Origin: Helicobacter kayseriensis
GTDB taxonomy: Bacteria > Campylobacterota > Campylobacteria > Campylobacterales > Helicobacteraceae
Direction: 5' to 3'
Length of the DNA stretch: 64,000 bases
Assembly: GCF_021300655.1 (NCBI RefSeq)
Contig: NZ_JAJTNB010000005.1
Span: forward strand, 1 to 64,000
Numbering within the stretch: position 1 is the stretch's first letter; every line of letters begins with the position of its first letter. A program made the translations under genes and the position numbers. This document shows positions 1 through 8,700 of the stretch, one piece after another. The notes beneath the pieces were generated by a model that was not told where the DNA came from, did no database searches, and saw only the letters and a list, made by a program, of their open reading frames with translations.

Positions 1-2459
1 ACATCACCTACATTGCTTGATCCTAGCTCTGAGATATCTCCTAGAGCAAGACCTTTGATAGTAATGGTATCTGTTTGGGTGTTAGTGCTTCTGCTACTTG
101 TGTTTTTGCGATCTGTTGTAAGCGTGAGCAATCCATTGTCTGCGATGTTAGAGAAATAATCTTTATAAGCTTGGATGAATGATGTATTGTGACCTCCGAT
201 TTTTACAACTTTATCTTTAAGCTTAAGTTTGACTCCATCTTGATAAATAACACCTAGGACTTTAGAGCTTGTGCCCGAAACATCAGTGCTGTTGTTTGAA
301 AAATTATCTTGGATAGGGTTTGTTCCAAGTGGTGTAGCTCCAGAGTTATTGTTATTTGCGAAGATAAAGGTCACTTCTCCAAGATGACTGGTCCCATCCC
401 AGATGTAATTGTTATTTTCATCAAATCTTCCACCATAAGTCACATTGGCTCCAATATTGACTTGTCCTTGGACAACAATATTTGTTTTTCCATTGTTTCC
501 AGCATTGATGACATTAAACATCGAAGTGCCTTGGGTCAAAGTGGGACTTGAAGTTCTTAAGACGATGTTTGTGGTTCCATAGTTATTTTTTAAGGTTCCA
601 GTTTCAATGGATGGAATAGTCTCGCTATTTTCTTCTAATCTTCCACTGTTATTGCTTACAAGCTCTTTGTAGTTAGCAGGCAACCAAATACTATCTTCAA
701 AGACGATGTTTGTATTATTGTTGATTCCAGAATCTGTTGTGATATTTCCTGCAAAGAATGAAAGGGTATTGGTATCCAAACTCCAAAGATTGGTATTGCT
801 TGCTTTACCAGAGATGTAGATATTGTTGGAGTTGTGGCTATTGCTATTTCCTCCTGTTGTGATATCTCCAATGATTCTATTGGTGCCCTGAGATTGGAGA
901 GTGATTGTGTTGGTTGCTATTCCACCACCCAATGCTTGAATATTTCCCTTGATTGTTGTATTGCTGGAATTTTGGCTATTGGCAGAAGTAGTAATAATGT
1001 TTGTTTGAGCATTATTGGTCAAATTGCCAGAGATCTTATTGTCTCCAGAATGGTTTTCAAAAGTAATGATATTGGTATTTTTGCTTAAACTATTCTGCCA
1101 TTCTGCAGAGATCTCTCCCTCAATTTCATTAGTCCCAGTTCCTCTAAAAATAATCTCATTTAGAGCAGTTCCCCCTCCCCAAGCTCTTATCTTTCCTGTG
1201 ATTTTATTGTTTCCTGATGTGTTAAAGGAGATCTTATTGGTCGATGTATTGGCTTTTACTTCTCCGGTGATCGTATTAGAAGGAGTGGTTGCAATGCCAT
1301 CTCTTTCAAGTGTCCCAAAAGAAATCATTGCTGTTCCTACAGAGGTGTCAATATTTCCCGTGATCGTATTGGAAGTTTTTCCTTGGAAAGTTATTTTATT
1401 TTCTGAGCTTGAATTCCCTTGCGTGAGAATATTTCCTGCGATTGTGTTGGTTGCAGTTTGTTGATTAAAGACAATTTCATTACTTCCCTTACGAGTTCCA
1501 TTGTTTAAATTTACTGTTGCGATAATATTGCCTTCAATTGTATTGATGGAATTTTCCCCTTCAAACAAAAGATGATTTTCTGCTGTTTTTCCATTAAAAT
1601 TTGCATTTGCTTGGATAGCGATTCCATGTTGTGGATTACTTGTGTTTTTGATTGAATTGTTTGTTCCCCGAAAGATGAAAGAAGCCTTGGCAGCAGATTT
1701 ATCTGCATACCACCCCGTATAGATGACCTCGTCATTAGATTCCATTGTGGCATTTTTTTCAAAGATAACTTCACTATTTCCTTGGATCGTCCAGATGCCT
1801 TGTGTTGTAAAGTTTTCTTTGAAGGTAATGTTATTGGTCGCATTTTGTGCACCTTGAATCGTAATCTTTCCTTCAAGTTTTTTTACTGTTTCTGTGTTTT
1901 GTGCATTTTGAGCACCATCTCCAAAAGTAAAAGAAGTATTGGCACTGGAGACTTGAGTATCAGATCCGATATTGATGCTTCCAGTCATTCCGTGTTTGAA
2001 AACGCCTGTAAATTGATTGCTGTTACCGCTACCAGAAATTTTTAGATTCCCCTTAAACTCTGCTGCTTCTGCAGTGAGATTGAAAGTCTTAGAACTTTGT
2101 CCATTAAAGTCAATGGTCATTGTTGAATTTGGGAAATTAAAGGCATCGCCATTAAAGCTAGTATCTTTCAGATCAACATTCGAAGTTGAATTCGACATGG
2201 TTACAGTTCTAAAGTCTTCAGAAATTTGAGTCGTGCTTCCTGTTCCGAATTTAAACGTCAAATCTCCATTAATATCCGTACAGGTTCCATCTCCTCCCAC
2301 ACACCCTGGCTTACTTACTTCTTGATCTGCATGCACACTCCCAGCACTCAATGCTAAGGCTAGTGAGCTTGCAATTAGTGGTTTGAATAGGTAATTTTTA
2401 GAGTTTTGCTCGAGGTTGTTAAAGACGCACTTTAATGTTTTATTGTTTTTAGCGTGCAT
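1..2459 (-). CDS. Autotransporter adhesin/toxin-like protein, N-terminal part (runs off left edge)
   Basis: I read this minus-strand frame line by line from the ATG at 2459 to base 1 and found no stop, giving about 819 codons that continue outside the window. A good ribosome site (AGGAG, 5 nt spacing) precedes the ATG. The product has an extended signal peptide (hydrophobic stretch around residues 24-40, ending in an Ala-X-Ala-like site) and then a short Cys-X5-Cys element (GCVGGDGTC). A long Asn/Thr/Ser-rich passenger follows. Its rungs repeat the pattern N-x-I-x-G-x-I (NTIEGNI, NTIAGNI, NTITGNI, NKITGKI, NEIEGEI), as expected for a right-handed beta-helix exported through its own C-terminal barrel. 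The barrel lies outside the window. It follows a second autotransporter on the same strand. The function is probably surface adhesion or toxicity, but the sequence does not show which. Confidence 0.85.
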   Translation of the reverse strand, partial: MHAKNNKTLKCVFNNLEQNSKNYLFKPLIASSLALALSAGSVHADQEVSKPGCVGGDGTCTDINGDLTFKFGTGSTTQISEDFRTVTMSNSTSNVDLKDTSFNGDAFNFPNSTMTIDFNGQSSKTFNLTAEAAEFKGNLKISGSGNSNQFTGVFKHGMTGSINIGSDTQVSSANTSFTFGDGAQNAQNTETVKKLEGKITIQGAQNATNNITFKENFTTQGIWTIQGNSEVIFEKNATMESNDEVIYTGWYADKSAAKASFIFRGTNNSIKNTSNPQHGIAIQANANFNGKTAENHLLFEGENSINTIEGNIIATVNLNNGTRKGSNEIVFNQQTATNTIAGNILTQGNSSSENKITFQGKTSNTITGNIDTSVGTAMISFGTLERDGIATTPSNTITGEVKANTSTNKISFNTSGNNKITGKIRAWGGGTALNEIIFRGTGTNEIEGEISAEWQNSLSKNTNIITFENHSGDNKISGNLTNNAQTNIITTSANSQNSSNTTIKGNIQALGGGIATNTITLQSQGTNRIIGDITTGGNSNSHNSNNIYISGKASNTNLWSLDTNTLSFFAGNITTDSGINNNTNIVFEDSIWLPANYKELVSNNSGRLEENSETIPSIETGTLKNNYGTTNIVLRTSSPTLTQGTSMFNVINAGNNGKTNIVVQGQVNIGANVTYGGRFDENNNYIWDGTSHLGEVTFIFANNNNSGATPLGTNPIQDNFSNNSTDVSGTSSKVLGVIYQDGVKLKLKDKVVKIGGHNTSFIQAYKDYFSNIADNGLLTLTTDRKNTSSRSTNTQTDTITIKGLALGDISELGSSNVGD

Positions 2460-2492
2460 ATATTCTCCTATTTTGTGTTATTAAAAGTGTGA

Positions 2493-2523
2493 ATGATACC
2501 AAAGTTAGAATAAAATAAGTCAA
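2493..2523 (-). promoter_or_regulatory. Possible promoter of the left-hand autotransporter gene
   Basis: On the minus strand there is a TTGACT box (2518-2523) and a TATCAT box (2493-2498), 19 bp apart, about 34 nt upstream of the ATG at 2459. The spacing is longer than ideal, so this is a tentative call. It would let the downstream autotransporter be transcribed separately from the upstream one. Confidence 0.35.
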
Positions 2524-2593
2524 TTAATAAAAATTTAAAATGAAGTAGTTTGTTTTAATTAAAGAAATGATAAATATCGTCTAGAAGGTCTTA

Positions 2594-2744
2594 CCCTCCC
2601 TAGGAGAGGGAGAGTAGAGACACAAAACATCAAAAACATTCTTCAAAAAAAGTTATTGATGAAAAAACACTAAAAACACTTTTGGAGTCCCCACACGCTA
2701 AAGGGACTCCATAAAATGTTTTATCCCCCCCCCCCTTTTTTTTT
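2594..2744. repeat. Intergenic hairpin/poly-C module (copy 1)
   Basis: The 321-bp gap between the two autotransporter genes holds, in plus-strand order, a CTCCC/GGGAG stem-loop (about 2594-2612), a perfect 8-bp stem GGAGTCCC/GGGACTCC with an 11-nt loop (2684-2710), a 6-bp palindrome, a run of 11 C (2725-2735) and a run of 9 T (2736-2744). A smaller hairpin (CAGCT/AGCTG) follows at 2761-2773. The same order of elements recurs at 60051-60164. On the minus strand the 8-bp hairpin is followed by T-rich sequence and could terminate the large autotransporter transcript. Confidence 0.6.
2684..2710 (-). terminator. Candidate terminator of the large autotransporter gene
   Basis: A perfect 8-bp GC-rich stem (2684-2691 with 2703-2710) lies about 70 nt past the stop codon at 2781. 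On the minus strand it is followed by AAAAGTGTTTTTAGTGTTTTTT, which is T-rich but not a clean U-tract. Terminator is the simplest reading. Confidence 0.5.
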
Positions 2745-2780
2745 CTATTATTCTCGGACTCAGCTTTGAGCTGTTTGTTT

Positions 2781-5700
2781 TTATAAAGCCTGCTGAGCCG
2801 ATGATTGGATATTTTGATTTTCTTGTGTTATCTTTTCTTCTGTTGTGTTTTCTTGTTTTGTATTTTCTTCGGTTTTGCTTACTTCACTGAATTTTGGAGT
2901 CATTTTCCATTTGACCTGTTTGGGTTCTTCTTCATAAGCGACTCTTTTGCTGATATTTTCTCCAAAGCTCACTCTTACTCCTAGATTGACTTGATATTCT
3001 GTTGTGAGTTTCCCACCAAAACTTCTTTCAAAGTCAAAATAAAGCCTCGTGTCATCTTTGAAAGATACATTTGTCCCAATATTCATGACAAATCTTCCAG
3101 TTGATTCGTATGGGTTTGTTGAGATGATGTGTCTTTGTTTGGCTATATCCATATTGTCCATAGAGATATTCCCATTGGCGATGTAATCATAGACATAATA
3201 AGTGCCAAGATAGAGTTTTGCATTGGCTTTAGAATCTGCCTCAAAGAAATCTTTGAAATCAAATCCCCAGTTAACCCCCGCTCTGCTCCTAATGAGATGT
3301 ATCTCATCTTGTGTATATTTGGCTTTTTCGGTATATTGTGTGTTGTTATCCACATAAACTTGGGTGAAATTTTTCCCTCCAAGATATCCATAGCCTATTT
3401 CTGCTTGAGGATCGATGAAGAAACCCAAAGGAAGCTTAGCTCTATATCCAAATTCTTGAGAGAAGCTTGCACCCGTAGAGTTCACATCATACTTTTCTGT
3501 TCCAGTTGTGGAGAGTGAGTTCATGATGTGAGAAATTTTCACGATACTGTCGCTATAAAATCCTCCCATCTCTTGATCTTGAATATAGCTTGCATAGAGT
3601 GCAAAATCTAGAGCATTGAGCATGCTAGAGTTGATGACGCTCGCAGCTCTTTCTCTCTCAACAACGCTATTAAAATCACTTTTTCCAAAAGAATAAGTGA
3701 AAGCCACACCAAAATAAGCTCCGGCATCTTTTAAGCTCAATTTCTCATCAAATCCTGCTTGCAATGAGGTGTAATTGACTGTTGAGCCTGTTGCAAAATC
3801 AAGGTGTTGCTGTCCATTATATACCCTTGTCCAAAATCCTTCTGTTCCTACAGAATCTCTAAGTTCTCCCATTCTTTTGTTGAGAGAGTTGAAATTTGCT
3901 GTGAAGACTTGATAAGTGCTCAAATAAGCCTGAATAGCCGTTTTGGCATAAGTTCCATCTAGACCTTTAGCGATAAGTTTTGCTCCGCTAGGGATGTAGT
4001 ATTGATAATAAGATCCTTCTTCTTTGTTTTGGATATCCACAAGAAAGTTGCTAAATCCTTTTTGAATTACAAGGCGATCATCTTTTGAATCAAAGCTGGA
4101 TCCTTTGGCATTTAATCCTTTAAATACAACAGAAGACTTGTAGGGATCATTGACTTCTATAAGGATGATGTCATTATCAAATCCACGATTGACAAGTCTT
4201 GGCATGTTCTCATTGGCCAAATTTACTTGGAAATAATGGGTTTGATTGCCATTGGAGAGATCGGCCTTATTGATCATGACTTTGTCTGCACTATTTGCAT
4301 CTGCATAGAGTCTAAAAATGAGATTGTTGCCTGAGATTCCTTTTGAGGTTCCTCTTGATTGATCTCCGATCGTGAGGATTTTGTAATACTCTCTTTTTTG
4401 AGCATAGCCCAAATCAGGCATACTGACTTCTCCACTTTGAGCATGATAGATTGGAGAAGCAGAAAGATCGATAATGTTGTTTGTCGCTTGTGTCAAATCA
4501 AGGGTATTTCCATAGACAGAATTTGCATTGATTTGTCCTATTGATTCTAGGTTGTGGATGACTCCTAAATCAATTGTTTTATTTGGATTTCCATCTGTTC
4601 CAAAAACCAATCTGGCTCCATCTTTGAGTGTTAGATTGAGAAATCTTGTTTCATTGATGATCTTAGCATTGGCATTACCAAAGTTGAAGACTAGGGCAGA
4701 ATTATCGACAGTGACATTTTGATCTCCTGATAAGGCTGTTGATGCGATTGCATAGGAATCTTTTGCTTGTCCATTGAGCCCAAAATAGACAAGTGATTTT
4801 TGATTGAGTGTCAGATCATTTCCATTTCCTTTGATTCCATACTCAGTTTTTTCTCCGGCAATATTCGCAAAAATCAAATGATTAGCTGTGAGCGTTCCGC
4901 CATTAAGAGCCATTCCCCCCGCAGTTTTTCCTTCTATGTTTTCAAAAATGAGTTTTGCTCCTTTTTGGAAAGAAAGAAAACTATCTTGACTAGAGATTCC
5001 TTCTCCTAGCCCGAATCCTATAGATTCGCCATTTTGTGATTTGATTTGCCTAAAGAGCAAAATTCCTTTGGAGTCGATTTTGTATGTCCCATCTTGGACT
5101 GCATGGTGGATTCCATAAGCATTGCCTGTTTCTGCGATGATGGGATCAAAAATCACTTGACCGCCAAAATGATAGATCCCATTTTCTGTTGTGAGGATTC
5201 CAGCTTTAAGATTCCTTGTATCACCATTGATGAAGTAAGCACCATTTTTGAACTCTATTGTGCTTCCTTCCTCTGTATAAAGGACAAAGGAGTTTTTGTT
5301 GGAACCAAAATCTTTTGTTTGGATACTCTTAGCATTGAGCGTGATAGAGGAATTATTATCGACATAGAGCCCATAGGAATTTCCAGTCCCTGAAGATCTG
5401 ATATTTTTGATTTGAGCTTGATCTAGCGTGAGATTAAGTTTTCCAGATAGGTAGATTCCATAAGCATTTGTATTTTCTTTGGCTTGGAGAGTATCTATGA
5501 TAAGGATTGAATCTGTACCAGATTTTGTTTTCTCAAATGTGACATGAGAGTTAGAGTTCATATCGTTTTGGAGATAGATTCCATAGATATTGCCTTCTGT
5601 TGCTTGCACTCTAAATCTTGCTTGCAATGAATTTTCAGGATCAAAGATTTCATTTGTAGAAATTTTTGCATTTCCTATTTTGTATTTGACAAATTTTGTG

Positions 5701-8700
5701 ATATCTGACCCTGTGAGATTGGAATAGATTCCGGCCCTATGGTTAGATGTATCAAATTGAGCATGTTCTCCATAATAAAGCCTTGCTTTGTCAAAAGAAA
5801 TCTTGCTTGTCTCTGTGAGTTGGATCACATATCTATTTCCACTTGATCTGCTGAGGTTTCTAATCTGAATATATCCAGAGCCATTATCACTTCCAGCAAA
5901 CTTTAATTCTTTTGAACTTGCTTGATAGATTCCAGAATCTCCTCCAACATTCTTAAGATCAATGTAGGCTGTCTTGTGTGTGAGATTGAAAATATTTTCT
6001 GAATTTCCCAAAGATTGTATTCCTCGTCCCTTGATTGTTTCAAAGGCGATATTGGAATTTTCTCCACTGAGAGTAAAAATATTTTTTGAATTTTCAAGGG
6101 AGTTGATTCCATTTTGATCAATTGAAGTAAATGCGATCTTTGCATCTCTTCCTTCTAGCAAAAATTGATTTTCTCCAGATGTGTTGGCATTGCTGATCCC
6201 ATTGGCTCCAACTGTATCAAAGCTTATATTGGATCCAGATCCATTAAGGCGATAGGTATTGTTTGAATCTCCAGCATGATAGAGTGCATTTTTAGCGCTT
6301 CCTTGTTTGAATTGAATTTGAGCGTTATCTCCTAGAAAGAACGTATTTTGAGAATTTAGACTTGAGCTAATGCCTGCTTCTTGAGTTTTTTGCTCAAAAA
6401 TGATTTTTGCTCCACCATTAGCAAGAGTAAAGCTGTTGGTCCCACCTGTATTTTTGATCCCTGATCCTCCAATTTCTCCTACAAAAGTGATGTTGCTTGA
6501 TGAATTTAGATTAAAAGAGTTTTCTCCACCTCTGTTTGCAATGCCATCTTGTGTAATAGCACCATTAAAGATAATCTTGGAAGATGCATATTGCAGATTG
6601 TAGGTTGATGCTCCTCCTTCATGGATGATACCACTTGATTGTGTGCCAGAAAGTTTATTGAAATTAAGATCCTTATAGATTTGATAGGTGATTTTTCCAT
6701 CTTTTGCAAAGATCCCAGATACTTTTTTGTCTGCAGAATAGATGTTTTCAAATGTAGTTGTTCCATTGATGTAGTAGTTTCCATTTTGAGCATTATAAAA
6801 TCCAGATCTTATATTGTTATCGACACTGATTGCATTGATGATTTGAGCTGAACTTGTAGAGCCACTTCCTTTGAGCGTGAGTTTTGAACCTGTATTGTCA
6901 TAGATGTAGTTATCTTCTTCATTTGATCCAAGTGTTTTGAAGACTAGGTTAATATCTCCAGAAAGATTGACTTCTTTATTCCCCCCATCGATCCAAAGCC
7001 CTCTTGTTTTGTTAGAAGATGTGAGATCAAAAGTTAGGGTGTTGTTTTGATCAGATTGAATAGCAATATTTGCAGATTCTGTGATGGCAATCCCTCTAGC
7101 TTCCCCTGTTCGGTCTGAGCCAACAGCAAAAGATGCTTTCCCCTCAACTCTTAATCCTTGATTGCCTCCTTTGAAATGGAATACGGTGCTTGAACCTGTC
7201 CCGCCAATAGATCCGCTAGAAATTGTGATATTTCTGATTCTTGCATTAGCTCCATTCTCTAGGGTGAAAGCCGAAGCATTCCCTCCCCCGATTGAATTTT
7301 TTTGACTAAATGCTCCATTTTCTACAACCGATTCTCTTGCTAGGTTTCCATCAGAAGTTCCCAAGAAATCAAAGAGAATAGATTCTCTTGTCCCATTAAT
7401 GGAATCGGGAGCAAAAGCAATATTTTTTGCATCAAAGTAGGATCCAGTCTCGAAAACAACGCCAGAGACTTTGCTTCCTTTGATCGCATTGGCTTGCAAT
7501 GTGTATTGTGTAGAAAAATTGGATTTTTCTCCTGTTCGGACATATACCATTCCTGCAGATGAGTTTCCATTGATCGCGCCATTATTGAGAGTAAAACCTA
7601 TATTTCCTACACTTGCCCCACTTGAAAGAGAGAAGAGGTAAGCGTGATCCCCATTAACGGTGTTGGTTACGATATTTGGAGTGCCTTCTAATCTAATGCT
7701 TCCCTTTCCTTCAAAGTGAACGAGAGCAGAAAGATCAGTTCCCTTGATAGAATTAGATGATAGAGTGAGATTTCCAAAATTTGTAATTGTTGCATTTGCG
7801 TTATTTTCTAAGACGATACCATAAGCTGATTTTCCTCTGATCGAGTTAGATTTGAAGATAAGCCAAGTGGCTTGAAGACTTTTATTCCCTGAACTAAAGG
7901 TAAAACCAGAAGCTTGTTTGGCGAGACTGTCTGTTCCTACATTGATTTGAAGAACTCCATCATTATTTGCATTGACACGCACCTGATCTCCAGAGACATA
8001 GACCCCAGAGATTTCTGAGGTTCCATCTCCTGTGATGTTGTAAGTATTGGTCACTCCAGATTTGTAAGAAAAGCTCAAAGTTCCACTCATTGCATAAAGT
8101 CCATAAGCTTTACCATTGTTTGAAGTGGAGATGTTTTGTGTCAAACCTTTTGTCCCACCTCCAAACCCACTTCCATCTTGTCCAACGGTTGTGTTTGCAG
8201 AGAAAGCAAATCCTGTGATGACTCCTCCACTTCTTGAGAGGGTTGTGGTGATTCCCCCTCCTGTTGAGAAGTTTCCAGAATTTTGTTCTCCATTATAAAT
8301 GCTGTAGAAGATGTTGCTAAGTCCTTGAGTTGGAGTGCCATTTGCGATTTGAACACCATTGATATTGAGAACACCACTTTCTTGGTTGTTGATAGCAAAA
8401 ACCCATCCTCTTGTGTTTCTTCCTGTCCCAGAAAAGATAGACTCGAAAGTGAGTTTATCTTCTCCATTTCCTTGGATTGTGAGACTTTTTCCATCTTCGA
8501 TATAGATTCCATAAGCATTCCCCCCATTGCCTTGAACTCCAGCATTTAATCCAGAACTTCCTGCACTGCCTGGCTGTCGGAACGTTTCATCTGTAGCCCA
8601 TCCTAGACCAGCATTCCCACCATATCCTCCACCCCCAACATTTCCGTGATTGCCCCCATTTCCAGCTCGAATAGTTTGTTTAATGAGACCATTGATGAAG

